From NCBI RefSeq assembly GCF_900109755.1, contig NZ_FOAR01000031.1:1-64000 (forward strand): a stretch of 64,000 bases of DNA. The letters are read 5' to 3'. Source of the DNA: Pseudomonas agarici (GTDB lineage Bacteria > Pseudomonadota > Gammaproteobacteria > Pseudomonadales > Pseudomonadaceae). The stretch's first letter is position 1, and every line of letters begins with the position of its first letter. Made by a program: the position numbers and the translations under genes. The notes beneath the pieces are model-generated. The model was not told where the DNA came from, searched no databases, and saw only the letters and a program-made list of their open reading frames with translations. Of the stretch, positions 1 to 8,835 are shown one piece after another.

Positions 1-67
1 TCTAAATCTACTTAACTCACTGAATGAAAAGGAGTTTTTCGTTTCGACCGCGTCGGAAGTGGGGCGA

Positions 68-95
68 ATTATAGGCCCATGGAATTCGCCGTCAA
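68..95 (-). promoter_or_regulatory. Strong sigma-70 promoter reading leftward, probable rRNA operon promoter
   Basis: On the minus strand there is a -35 TTGACG (90-95) and a perfect -10 TATAAT (68-73), separated by 16 bp. A C-rich discriminator (TCGCCCC) follows, and an A/T-rich stretch lies upstream of the -35. A GC-rich discriminator next to a near-consensus core is typical of stringently controlled stable-RNA promoters. In P. aeruginosa a 16S rRNA gene lies directly downstream of the tyrS orthologue, so an rRNA operon starting just left of the window is inferred. No rRNA sequence is inside the window. Confidence 0.6.
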
Positions 96-110
96 GGGCT
101 ATTTTCAGGT

Positions 111-1310
111 TTATTCGGATTTCAGCGTAATGCGCGCAAATGCTTTCTTCCCGGCCTGACAAACATGGGTAGCACCCAGCTTGTATATAAAGGTGCGATC
201 AACAACCTCGCCATCTATACGCACCCCCCCCGACCCTAGCAGATCACGAGCGACCGCCGAATTCTTCACCAGACCCGCTTTATTGAGGATCGCGGCGATT
301 GGCATGTCTTCAGCCGCCATCAACTCAATCTCCGGCAGATCATCCGGCAGTTCGCCATCCTTCATCCGATTGCCGGCACCACGGTGAGCATTGGCGGCAG
401 CTTCCTCGCCATGGAACCGCGCAACAATTTCTTCCGCCAGCTTGATCTTGATATCACGCGGATTCGCACCCGCCTCGACATCTTGGCGAAACCGGTTGAT
501 CTCATCCATCGACCGAAAGCTCAGCAGCTCGAAGTAGCGCCACATCAGCGCATCGGGAATGGACACCAGTTTGCCGTACATCACCCCCGGAGCCTCCTGG
601 ATACCGACGTAGTTACCCAGGGACTTGGACATCTTCTTCACGCCGTCCAGACCTTCGAGCAACGGCATAGTGAGAATGCATTGCGCCTCCTGCCCATAGG
701 CACGTTGCAACTCACGCCCCATCAGCAGATTGAATTTCTGGTCGGTGCCACCCAGCTCGACATCGGCGCGCAACGCAACGGAGTCATATCCTTGCACCAA
801 CGGATAGAGGAACTCATGGATCGCGATTGGCTGGTTGGTGGTATAGCGCTTGTCGAAGTCGTCACGCTCGAGCATGCGCGCTACGGTGTACTGCGAAGTC
901 AAGCGAATGAAGTCCGCCGGCCCCATCTGGTCCATCCAGGTGGAGTTGAACGCCACCTCAGTCTTGGCCGGGTCGAGAATCTTGAAGACCTGAGCCTTGT
1001 AGGTCTCGGCATTATCGAGCACTTGCTCTCGCGTCAACGGCGGACGCGTTGCACTCTTGCCGCTTGGATCACCAATCATTCCGGTGAAATCGCCAATCAG
1101 GAAGATGACCTGATGACCCAGCTCCTGGAACTGGCGCAGCTTGTTGATCAGCACCGTATGCCCCAAGTGCAGGTCCGGCGCCGTCGGATCGAAACCAGCC
1201 TTGATACGCAGCGGCTGGCCGCGCTTGAGCTTCTCGACCAGTTCCGACTCGACCAATATCTCTTCCGCACCACGCTTGATCAGCGCTAGCTGCTCTTCAA
1301 CCGACTTCAT
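111..1310 (-). CDS. tyrS: Tyrosyl-tRNA synthetase
   Basis: Class I aminoacyl-tRNA synthetase that charges tRNA-Tyr in the cytosol. The 399-residue product has the HIGH-type signature HLGH at residues 48-51 and the KMSKS loop at 226-230. A C-terminal S4-like RNA-binding segment (SGGVRIDGEVV) follows. The ATG at 1310 is chosen over the longer open frame because the protein then begins MKSVEEQLALIKRG, as in the long TyrS/TyrZ subfamily of proteobacteria. It is divergent from the M23 peptidase gene and its 3' end faces the predicted rRNA promoter. Confidence 0.96.
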   Translation of the reverse strand: MKSVEEQLALIKRGAEEILVESELVEKLKRGQPLRIKAGFDPTAPDLHLGHTVLINKLRQFQELGHQVIFLIGDFTGMIGDPSGKSATRPPLTREQVLDNAETYKAQVFKILDPAKTEVAFNSTWMDQMGPADFIRLTSQYTVARMLERDDFDKRYTTNQPIAIHEFLYPLVQGYDSVALRADVELGGTDQKFNLLMGRELQRAYGQEAQCILTMPLLEGLDGVKKMSKSLGNYVGIQEAPGVMYGKLVSIPDALMWRYFELLSFRSMDEINRFRQDVEAGANPRDIKIKLAEEIVARFHGEEAAANAHRGAGNRMKDGELPDDLPEIELMAAEDMPIAAILNKAGLVKNSAVARDLLGSGGVRIDGEVVDRTFIYKLGATHVCQAGKKAFARITLKSE

Positions 1311-1520
1311 AACCAACCTGCAAGGCTCAAATTCAAAGGGAACCAACCATACAAGATCGCCGCCCAAATACAAGTTTTGCCCGGCGCACGGCCAAGGTTC
1401 TGCTGGCCGGTACATGACAGACTTGCTTCAAAGATGTTTTGGTTATATTTTATACAGTTATTTCATCTTCATCATGTCATTCATCTTTTCCAATTCATCT
1501 TCTTCAAAGTCAAATTACCT

Positions 1521-2939
1521 ATGACCACCAAGCCGTCTAAAGCACCGCCGCTTTATCCGAAGACCCACCTGCTAGCCGCCAGTGGTATCGCCGCCCTCCT
1601 CAGCCTGGCACTGCTGGTATTCCCTTCCAGCGATGTCGAAGCGAAAAAGACCACTCTGAGCCTTGAACTGGAAAGTCCTGCTGCTCAACTGGCACAAGAC
1701 AATGACGCTGTAGAACTCGATCCGGCCACAAATGAAGGCAATCCATCGCCCTTCGCGCAGATCGCTAACGGTGCCGAAGACACTCAGGACACCGCCCAGA
1801 CCGAGGCGGCGCCAGTCCCCGAAGAGAAAAAAGCCCCCGGCCACCGGGAGGTTATCGTGGCTCGCGGCGATACACTCTCCACGCTGTTCGAGAAGGTCGG
1901 CCTGCCGGCTGCTTCAGTACATGAGGTCTTGGCCAGCGATAAACAAGCCAAGCAGTTCTCCCAGCTCAAGCACGGCCAGAAACTCGAGTTCGAACTGAGC
2001 CCTGATGGCCAACTGAACAACCTGCACAGCAAAGTCAGCAACCTGGAAAGCATCACCCTGACCAAGGGCCCAAAAGGCTTTACTTTCAATCGCGTGGTCA
2101 TCATGCCCACTGTACAGTCGGCTTATGTCCATGGCGTCATCAACAGCTCCCTGTCCCTTTCGGCCCAGCGCGCAGGCATGCCCCACAGCCTGACCCGGGA
2201 AATGGCCAATGTGTTCGGCTATGACATCGACTTCGCCCAGGACATCCGCCCAGGCGACGAATTCGAGGTGATCTACGAGCAGAAGGCGGTCAATGGCAAG
2301 ACCGTCGGCACCGGCAATATCCTTTCCGCCCGCTTTACTAACCGCGGCAAGACCTACACCGCGGTGCGCTACACCAACAAACAAGGCGCCAGCAGCTACT
2401 ACACGGCTGACGGTAACAGCATGCGCAAGGCCTTCATTCGTACACCGGTGGATTTCGCACGTATCAGCTCGCGCTTCTCCATGGGGCGCAAACACCCGAT
2501 CCTGAACAAGATCCGCGCCCACAAAGGCGTCGACTATGCAGCCCCGCGCGGCACCCCTATTAAAGCAGCAGGCGATGGCAAGGTGCTATTGGCAGGTCGC
2601 CGCGGGGGCTACGGCAACACCGTGATCATCCAGCACGGCAACACTTACCGCACGCTCTACGGTCACATGCAGGGCTTCGCCAGGGGTATTCAAACCGGCA
2701 GCAACGTCAAGCAAGGCCAGGTGATCGGCTATATTGGCACCACCGGCCTTTCCACCGGTCCGCACTTGCACTATGAATTCCAGGTCAACGGCGTCCACGT
2801 CGATCCGCTGGGCCAGAAACTGCCCATGGCCGACCCGATTGCCAAGTCCGAGCGTGCGCGCTTCCTGGCCCAGAGCCAGCCGCTGATGGCGCGCATGGAC
2901 CAGGAAAAGCCCATCAAGCTCGCTTCAACCAAGCGCTGA
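1521..2939 (+). CDS. M23 family murein endopeptidase with LysM/OapA-like N-terminus
   Basis: Predicted periplasmic or membrane-anchored peptidoglycan DD-endopeptidase of 472 residues. It has a hydrophobic segment near residues 15-35, an acidic low-complexity linker, and a LysM/OapA-like domain around residues 105-190. A second Csd3-like domain is followed by the LytM/M23 domain. The zinc motifs are complete: HxxxD at H334-D338 and HxH at H415-H417, so it should be active. The ATG at 1521 excludes a low-complexity upstream extension. anmK starts 3 bp after its stop, giving a small cell-wall turnover operon. Homologues in P. aeruginosa (PA0667) and E. coli (MepM/YebA) act in growth-related wall cleavage; that role is inferred here. 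Confidence 0.9.
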   Translation: MTTKPSKAPPLYPKTHLLAASGIAALLSLALLVFPSSDVEAKKTTLSLELESPAAQLAQDNDAVELDPATNEGNPSPFAQIANGAEDTQDTAQTEAAPVPEEKKAPGHREVIVARGDTLSTLFEKVGLPAASVHEVLASDKQAKQFSQLKHGQKLEFELSPDGQLNNLHSKVSNLESITLTKGPKGFTFNRVVIMPTVQSAYVHGVINSSLSLSAQRAGMPHSLTREMANVFGYDIDFAQDIRPGDEFEVIYEQKAVNGKTVGTGNILSARFTNRGKTYTAVRYTNKQGASSYYTADGNSMRKAFIRTPVDFARISSRFSMGRKHPILNKIRAHKGVDYAAPRGTPIKAAGDGKVLLAGRRGGYGNTVIIQHGNTYRTLYGHMQGFARGIQTGSNVKQGQVIGYIGTTGLSTGPHLHYEFQVNGVHVDPLGQKLPMADPIAKSERARFLAQSQPLMARMDQEKPIKLASTKR

Positions 2940-2942
2940 CCC

Positions 2943-4034
2943 ATGACGCTCTATATCGGCGTGATGTCCGGCACCAGCCTGGATGGGCTGGATATCGCGC
3001 TGGTCGAGCTGAGTACACGGATCAGGCTACTGGCAACTCACTACATCCCCATGCCCAGCGCCCTACGCACAGAGCTGCTCGGTCTGTGCGCCAGCGGGCC
3101 GGATGAAATTGCCAGGGCCGCGATCGCCGAACACAACTGGGCGACGCTCGCCGCTCAAGGCATCAATACCCTCCTCGCACAACAGCTATTAATGCCCGAG
3201 GCGATTCGCGCCATCGGCAGCCATGGCCAGACCATCCGCCACGAACCCTCTCGCGGTTTTACCGTGCAAATCGGCAATCCGGCGCTGCTGGCAGAGTTGA
3301 CAGGCATCAGTGTCATCAGCGATTTCCGCCGTCGCGACGTCGCCGCCGGTGGTCAAGGCGCCCCGTTGGTCCCTGCCTTCCATGAAGCGCTGTTCGCGGA
3401 ACGCTCTGGCAATAGCGCGGTGCTGAATATCGGCGGTTTCAGCAATCTGAGCCTGATCGAACAAGGCAAACCCGTCTCAGGCTTCGACTGCGGTCCCGGC
3501 AATGTGCTGCTAGATGCCTGGATCCATGACCAGCGCGGCGAGAGCTATGATCGCAACGGCCAATGGGCGGCCAGCGGCCAGGTCGAACCGACGCTGCTGC
3601 AAGCGCTGCTCAGCGACCCGTTCTTCCGGGCCACCGGGCCCAAGAGCACCGGGCGCGAAGTTTTCAACCTGAGCTGGCTGAAGCAACAACTGGGACGATT
3701 ACCCAGCTTCAATGCCGAAAACGTTCAAGCCACGCTGCTCGAACTGACAGCACAGACTATCATCGGCTCGCTAACCAGTGCGCAGGCTGACACACAAGAG
3801 TTACTGGTATGCGGTGGCGGTGCCCATAACGCGACGCTGATGAGCCGATTGAGCCAACTGCTGCCAGGTGCCACGGTTGCCAGCACTACAAGCCGTGGTG
3901 TCGACCCCGACTGGGTGGAAGCCATGGCGTTCGCCTGGCTGGCCCATTGCTGCCTTGAGGGCATCCCGACCAACCGCCCCAGCGTCACCGGCGCACGCGG
4001 CTTGCGCGTACTGGGCGCGATCTATCCCGCCTGA
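2943..4034 (+). CDS. anmK: Anhydro-N-acetylmuramic acid kinase
   Basis: Converts 1,6-anhydro-MurNAc recovered from wall turnover, using ATP, to MurNAc-6-phosphate in the cytosol. The 363-residue length fits the family. It opens with MSGTSLDGLD, the glycine-rich nucleotide-binding motif, and contains the conserved FDCGPGN and CGGGAHN segments of the ASKHA-fold kinase. It follows the M23 endopeptidase with 3 bp between them and is probably co-transcribed and translationally coupled. murU and amgK, which act later in the same recycling route, lie about 16 kb downstream. Confidence 0.95.
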   Translation: MTLYIGVMSGTSLDGLDIALVELSTRIRLLATHYIPMPSALRTELLGLCASGPDEIARAAIAEHNWATLAAQGINTLLAQQLLMPEAIRAIGSHGQTIRHEPSRGFTVQIGNPALLAELTGISVISDFRRRDVAAGGQGAPLVPAFHEALFAERSGNSAVLNIGGFSNLSLIEQGKPVSGFDCGPGNVLLDAWIHDQRGESYDRNGQWAASGQVEPTLLQALLSDPFFRATGPKSTGREVFNLSWLKQQLGRLPSFNAENVQATLLELTAQTIIGSLTSAQADTQELLVCGGGAHNATLMSRLSQLLPGATVASTTSRGVDPDWVEAMAFAWLAHCCLEGIPTNRPSVTGARGLRVLGAIYPA

Positions 4035-4064
4035 GCCTCTTAGCCAAAAAGCCCACACAGCAAA

Positions 4065-4086
4065 ACGCCGCGAAGATTCGCGGCGT
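4065..4086 (-). terminator. Rho-independent terminator of erpA
   Basis: Perfect 10-bp stem (ACGCCGCGAA with TTCGCGGCGT) around a 2-nt loop. On the minus strand it is followed by TTTT. It lies between the convergent ends of anmK and erpA, so it ends erpA transcription and may partly stop anmK read-through. Confidence 0.75.
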
Positions 4087-4109
4087 CAAGGGTGAGGCTG
4101 GCTGATCAA

Positions 4110-4460
4110 TCAGATCGAGAACGACGAGCCGCAACCACAGGTAGTGGTGGCATTCGGGTTCTTGATGACAAACCGAGAACCTTCCAGGCCTTCCTGGTAA
4201 TCCACCTCCGCGCCTGCCAGATACTGGAAGCTCATTGGATCGACCACCAGGCTGACGCCTTCGCGCTCGACGATGGTATCGTCATCGGCGACATCTTCAT
4301 CGAAGGTGAAGCCGTACTGAAACCCGGAACAACCGCCGCCCGTAACGAATACGCGCAGCTTCAAGCGATCATTACCCTCTTCATCGACCAGGCTCTTCAC
4401 CTTGTGCGCGGCACCGTGGGTGAATTGCAAAGCCGTGGGGGTGAAGGATTCGACGCTCAT
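4110..4460 (-). CDS. erpA: A-type iron-sulfur cluster insertion protein ErpA
   Basis: 116-residue A-type carrier that delivers Fe-S clusters to apo-proteins. The three cysteines of the family are present: one in [11 protein letters not shown] and two in the C-terminal TCGCGSSF motif. Length and motif spacing match ErpA rather than IscA, which in pseudomonads lies in the isc operon. It is a single-gene unit with its own terminator downstream. The isoprenoid-pathway role is known for E. coli ErpA and is inferred here. Confidence 0.93.
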
Positions 4461-4753
4461 GCTGACTATCTCCCGGCGTTACGCCGTCATAATGCGTGAT
4501 GACGCGCATTATCCACTTCTCCTAGAAAAGCGGTCAACTATTGTTAGGCTATATCAATCAATCCACACGGCATCACAGTAGGCAAAAGCCCCACTTGCAG
4601 CCCTAACACCGCTCATCGCGGTGCGTCAGGCAGAACGCAGTACTGCGGCGTCACGACAAACCTGCTCACGACAACAGATACGCACAACCGCAAGCGCTTT
4701 AGATGAACAACGTTGCGCTCGCCGGGCTTTTTTCGGTAAGCGAGATCAAGGCC
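4461..4753. other. Intergenic region erpA-argC, no gene seen
   Basis: About 290 bp between the start of erpA and the 3' end of argC, both on the minus strand. It should hold the erpA promoter. Small open frames here lack a ribosome-binding site and recognisable protein sequence. Confidence 0.5.
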
Positions 4754-5788
4754 TTACGGTAGCATGCCGGCATGGGACAAGCCCAAGCGCTCATCCAGGC
4801 CAAACAGAATATTCAAGTTCTGTACCGCCTGGCCCGATGCGCCTTTGACCAGATTGTCGATTACCGACAACACCACCACCAGGTCACCATCCTGTGGACG
4901 ATGCACCGCAATCCGGCACACGTTGGCGCCACGCACACTGCGGGTTTCCGGATGGCTGCCGGCTGGCATCACGTCGACGAACGGCTCGTCGGCATAGCGC
5001 TTTTCAAACAATGCCTGCAGGTCGACGGAACGATCCATCACGGTTGCGTAGAGCGTCGAATGAAGACCGCGAATCATCGGGGTAAGGTGAGGAATGAAGG
5101 TCAAGCCGACCTCCTGGCCCGCCGCGCGGCGCAGGCCCTGGCGGATTTCCGGCAGATGGCGATGGCCCTTGACGGCATAGGCCTTCAGGCTTTCCGAGGC
5201 TTCGGAGTACAACGAACCGACACTGGCACCGCGACCGGCACCACTGACACCGGACTTGCAGTCGGCGATCAGCCGCGAGGTATCCGCCAACCCAGCTTCG
5301 AGCAACGGCAGAAAACCCAGTTGAGTTGCAGTCGGATAGCAGCCCGGCACGGCAATCAGGCGCGCCTGCCAGATCTTCTCGCGATTCACTTCCGGCAGCC
5401 CATAGACGGCTTCGTCCAACAGCGCCGGCGCACCGTGCGGCTGGCCGTACCACCTGGCCCACTCGTCGGCATCCTGCAGGCGGAAGTCCGCGGACAGGTC
5501 GATCACCTTGGTGCCGGCAGCCAGCAACTCACCGGCCAGGGCATGGGCGACACCGTGAGGCGTGGCGAAGAACACCACGTCACAGGCCCCGAGGGTCTTG
5601 ATATCCGGCACGCTGAATGCCAGGCCATCGTAATGACCGCGCAGGTTCGGATACATGTCGGCCACGGCCAGACCAGCCTCGGATCGAGAAGTGATGACCA
5701 CCACCTCTGCTTGCGGATGCTGTGCCAACAGACGCAGCAATTCGACACCGGTGTAACCCGTGCCGCCGACGATACCGACCTTGACCAT
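4754..5788 (-). CDS. argC: N-acetyl-gamma-glutamyl-phosphate reductase
   Basis: NADPH-dependent reduction of N-acetylglutamyl-5-phosphate to the semialdehyde, the third step of arginine synthesis. The 344-residue protein starts MVKVGIVGGTGYTG, a Rossmann GxxGxxG motif. It contains the catalytic-cysteine motif VPGCYPTA around residue 150. The ATG at 5788 has an AGGGG ribosome site 5-6 nt upstream; the longer frame to 5860 has no such support. It is divergent from hemJ with about 135 bp between starts, a position likely to hold both promoters. Confidence 0.95.
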   Translation of the reverse strand: MVKVGIVGGTGYTGVELLRLLAQHPQAEVVVITSRSEAGLAVADMYPNLRGHYDGLAFSVPDIKTLGACDVVFFATPHGVAHALAGELLAAGTKVIDLSADFRLQDADEWARWYGQPHGAPALLDEAVYGLPEVNREKIWQARLIAVPGCYPTATQLGFLPLLEAGLADTSRLIADCKSGVSGAGRGASVGSLYSEASESLKAYAVKGHRHLPEIRQGLRRAAGQEVGLTFIPHLTPMIRGLHSTLYATVMDRSVDLQALFEKRYADEPFVDVMPAGSHPETRSVRGANVCRIAVHRPQDGDLVVVLSVIDNLVKGASGQAVQNLNILFGLDERLGLSHAGMLP

Positions 5789-5923
5789 GACCTGCCCCTC
5801 AACGAAACCACTGGAAAGCCCACGATAATAGGGGCCGCGCGCGCCTGCGACAACCATCAAGATGACGTGCGGACGCTCAAGCCTCTACTATTGAGCCTAC
5901 CGTGAACCTGGGAATAACCAAAA

Positions 5924-6352
5924 ATGCTCTATTTATGGCTCAAAGCTTTTCATATCGTCAGTGTCGTCTGCTGGTTTGCCGGCCTGTTCTACCTGCCACG
6001 CCTGTTCGTCTACCATGCCCAGAGCGAGGATGTCGTCAGCAAGGAGCGCTTCAGCGTCATGGAGCGCAAGCTGTACCGAGGGATCATGGGGCCGGCGATG
6101 ATCGCCACGCTGATCTTCGGCGGCGGGTTGATCGCCCTTAACCCAGGCATCTTCAGCCAGGGCGGCTGGATACACGCCAAGCTGACGCTGGTGGTCGTGC
6201 TGATCGGTTACCACCATATGTGCGGCGCCCAGGTGAAACGTTTCGCCCGTGGCGAGAACACTCGCAGCCATGTCTTTTATCGTTGGTTCAATGAAGTGCC
6301 GGTTCTGCTATTGCTGGCTATTGTCGTTCTGGTTGTGGTCAAGCCGTTCTAA
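5924..6352 (+). CDS. hemJ: Protoporphyrinogen oxidase HemJ (UPF0093 membrane protein)
   Basis: Small integral membrane protein of 142 residues with four hydrophobic segments. It matches the CopD-like HemJ family, which converts protoporphyrinogen IX to protoporphyrin IX in bacteria lacking HemG or HemY. The family-conserved His10 (LKAFHIV) and a Lys in the third helix region (IHAKLTLV) are present. The argC-hemJ neighbourhood is the same in other pseudomonads (PA0661). The next gene begins 33 bp downstream on the same strand. Confidence 0.88.
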   Translation: MLYLWLKAFHIVSVVCWFAGLFYLPRLFVYHAQSEDVVSKERFSVMERKLYRGIMGPAMIATLIFGGGLIALNPGIFSQGGWIHAKLTLVVVLIGYHHMCGAQVKRFARGENTRSHVFYRWFNEVPVLLLLAIVVLVVVKPF

Positions 6353-6385
6353 ATCCTACCAGCGTTCACTTTCGGAGTGCCGCCA

Positions 6386-7354
6386 ATGTCGCTGCCAGCC
6401 TTGCTCGAACAACGTCTGCGTCTGCCGGTCGTGGCCGCGCCCATGTTCCTGATTTCCAACCCGCGGCTGGTGATAGCCTGCTGTCGCAACGGCGTGGTAG
6501 GTAGCTTTCCGGCCCTCAATCAGCGGGAAAGTAGCGGCCTCAAGGCCTGGCTGGAGGAAATCCAAACCGGGTTGGCGCAGCTGGACAACCCGGCGCCCTA
6601 CGCCGTCAACTTGATCGTACATAACAGCAACCCACGCCTGCAGGCGGATCTGCAAATTTGCATCGAGCACAAGGTGCCAATCGTCATCACCAGCTTGGGC
6701 GCGGTCAAGGAACTGGTCGATGCGGTCCATCATTATGGCGGCCTGGTCTTTCACGATGTGACGACCCGGCGCCATGCCGAAAAAGCCGCCGAAGCCGGCG
6801 TCGACGGCTTGATCGCGGTGGCCGCCGGTGCCGGCGGTCATGCCGGAACCTGGAGTCCGTTTGCGCTGATCGCCGAAATCCGCCAGTTCTTCGACAAAAC
6901 CTTGCTGCTGGCCGGCTGCCTGAACCACGGTCATGAGATTCTCGCGGCACAATTGCTGGGGGCCGACTTGGCCTATTGCGGCACGCGCTTTATCGGCACT
7001 ACCGAAAGCCATGCCCCCGACGCCTATAAGGACATGCTACTGACGTCCAGGGCCGCCGACATCATCCATACTCCCGTCGTCTCAGGCGTACCGGCCAGCT
7101 TTATGCGCCAGAGCCTGGAAAACGCCGGCTTTGACCTCGCCGCGCTGCGAGGCCAAGGCGAGGTCAATTTCGGCTCGAAGCTCAAGCCTCTCGACGACGA
7201 AGCTAAAGCCTGGAAGACGGTCTGGTCAGCAGGTCAGGGCGTCGGCTCGATCAATGACTTGCCAGGCATCGACCAACTGATCGCTCGGCTCGAAGACGAA
7301 TACCGCAAGGCCCAAGCTCTCGCCGCCCAACTGCCACGCTGCTGGCCGCGTTAA
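6386..7354 (+). CDS. Nitronate monooxygenase family flavoprotein
   Basis: 322-residue FMN-dependent TIM-barrel protein of the nitronate monooxygenase/2-nitropropane dioxygenase family. Supporting segments are LPVVAAPMFLIS at the N-terminus, the AGAGGHAG phosphate-binding loop around residue 150 with its putative catalytic His, and GADLAYCGTRFIGT near residue 195. The ATG at 6386 has CGGAG 8 nt upstream; a GTG nine bases earlier is less well placed. The physiological substrate (alkyl nitronates such as propionate-3-nitronate in characterised members) cannot be fixed from sequence. Confidence 0.85.
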   Translation: MSLPALLEQRLRLPVVAAPMFLISNPRLVIACCRNGVVGSFPALNQRESSGLKAWLEEIQTGLAQLDNPAPYAVNLIVHNSNPRLQADLQICIEHKVPIVITSLGAVKELVDAVHHYGGLVFHDVTTRRHAEKAAEAGVDGLIAVAAGAGGHAGTWSPFALIAEIRQFFDKTLLLAGCLNHGHEILAAQLLGADLAYCGTRFIGTTESHAPDAYKDMLLTSRAADIIHTPVVSGVPASFMRQSLENAGFDLAALRGQGEVNFGSKLKPLDDEAKAWKTVWSAGQGVGSINDLPGIDQLIARLEDEYRKAQALAAQLPRCWPR

Positions 7355-7487
7355 TCAAAACCAAGGGGCCTGCAAACAGCGACGAAGCGGTTCAAGTCGC
7401 CACGGCCACTGTAAACTATGGGAAAGAGCAGCGCTGACCTTGTAACCGTCCGTTCCAAGGTGCCGCGCTGTTGCCATGGAGAATTGC

Positions 7488-8276
7488 ATGACCCGTTACG
7501 CTCTGATCACTGGCGCTTCCAGCGGTATCGGCCTGGCCCTGGCCGAAGCCCTGGCGCGCCGCGGTCGCCACCTGATCCTGGTGGCCCGTCAACGCGATCG
7601 GCTGGAAAGCATTGCCATCGAGTTGACCCAGCGCTTCGGCGTCGAGGTGCTGTTTCGCGCCTGCGACTTGAGCGAGCCGCTACGCCTGTCCGGATTCCTG
7701 CTGGAGCTGGAGGAAGGCGAGCACCTGATCGACCTGCTGGTCAATTGTGCCGGCATCGGCACTTGCGGCCCGTTCCTGGCCCAGGACTGGAGCACCGAGC
7801 AAGACCTGATCGAAGTGAATATCCTCGCCCTCACTCGCCTTTGCCACTCCTTGGGCAACCTGATGGCGATACAAGGCGGTGGGCAGATCCTGAACGTGGC
7901 CTCTATCGCCGCGTTTCACCCCGCGCCCTGGATGAGCAGCTATTACGCCAGCAAAGCCTATGTATTGCACTTCAGCGAAGGGTTGCGCGAGGAGCTGAAA
8001 AAAACCGGGATCCAGGTCTCGGTACTCTGCCCAGGCCTGACCCGTACCGCCTTTTTTGATAACGCCCACCTGCAGGTCGCCAAGCTCCAAAACAGCAAAC
8101 TCATGATGAGTCCCGAAGAGGTGGCGCTCTACACTGTCCGCGCCCTGGAAAAAAACCGTGCACTGATCATCCCCGGTTGGCGCAACCGCTGGCTGTCTCG
8201 AGCCCCACGCCTGGGTAGTCGCTGGATGGTGCGCAAACTCGCCGGCTGGATCAACCGCGCCTACTGCCCGCGCTAA
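7488..8276 (+). CDS. Short-chain dehydrogenase/reductase
   Basis: 262-residue classical SDR: cofactor motif TGASSGIG near residues 8-15, NAG-type motif (NCAGIG) around residue 87, and the catalytic pair Y152/K156 (YYASK). The basic residues after the first strand (ARRGRH) suggest NADP(H). A positively charged C-terminus (RNRWLSRAPRLGSRWMVRK) could associate with membrane. The ATG at 7488 is preceded by GGAG at a normal distance, favouring it over the ATG at 7476. Substrate unknown; such DltE/YqjQ-like SDRs are often annotated only by fold. Confidence 0.85.
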   Translation: MTRYALITGASSGIGLALAEALARRGRHLILVARQRDRLESIAIELTQRFGVEVLFRACDLSEPLRLSGFLLELEEGEHLIDLLVNCAGIGTCGPFLAQDWSTEQDLIEVNILALTRLCHSLGNLMAIQGGGQILNVASIAAFHPAPWMSSYYASKAYVLHFSEGLREELKKTGIQVSVLCPGLTRTAFFDNAHLQVAKLQNSKLMMSPEEVALYTVRALEKNRALIIPGWRNRWLSRAPRLGSRWMVRKLAGWINRAYCPR

Positions 8277-8371
8277 TACTTGCGCCCTCGATACTTGAGT
8301 TCCCGATACTTGAACTTAAGGAACGCTGCAGACAGACTCAGGCCCGCCCCCCTACCTAAGGAGAAACATCT

Positions 8372-8710
8372 GTGGATACTCTGTTCACCAAGATCATCAA
8401 CAGAGAAATACCCGCGAAGATCATTTACGAGGACGACCAGGTGCTGGCCTTCCACGACATTGCCCCACAGGCCCCGGTGCATTTTTTGGTGATTCCGAAG
8501 AAGCCAGTGCGCACCCTCAATGACCTGACCGAGGATGACAAGGCCCTGGCCGGGCATATCCTGTTCACCGCCCAGCGCCTGGCCCTGGAACTGGGTTGCG
8601 AAAAAGGCTTTCGTGTGGTGATGAACTGCAACGAACAGGGTGGACAGACGGTCTATCACATTCATATGCATGTGCTGGGTCAGCGCCAGATGAACTGGCC
8701 GCCGGGCTGA
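8372..8710 (+). CDS. hinT: HIT family purine nucleoside phosphoramidase
   Basis: 112-residue histidine-triad protein; the motif HIHMHV has its histidines at 96, 98 and 100. Members hydrolyse adenosine 5'-phosphoramidates such as AMP-lysine. The start is GTG at 8372, set by an AAGGAG ribosome site 8 nt upstream; no ATG gives a better-aligned N-terminus (MDTLFTKIINREIPA is the family consensus start). It lies between the SDR and coq7, the usual Pseudomonas position. Confidence 0.92.
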   Translation: MDTLFTKIINREIPAKIIYEDDQVLAFHDIAPQAPVHFLVIPKKPVRTLNDLTEDDKALAGHILFTAQRLALELGCEKGFRVVMNCNEQGGQTVYHIHMHVLGQRQMNWPPG

Positions 8711-8835
8711 TCACCTGCCGAGGCTGGCTCATCGGGACGTCGTAACGCATCAACAGCCATCGGCTCGATGGCCCAGCCTGAACCTTCCCTCACGATTGCG
8801 GTAAACTGCGGGACGAGATTCCTCTGGAGGTCAGC

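Noticed and set aside
384..1289. 301-codon plus-strand frame
   Set aside because: Fully antisense to tyrS, whose motifs are intact; long antisense frames are expected in GC-rich DNA.
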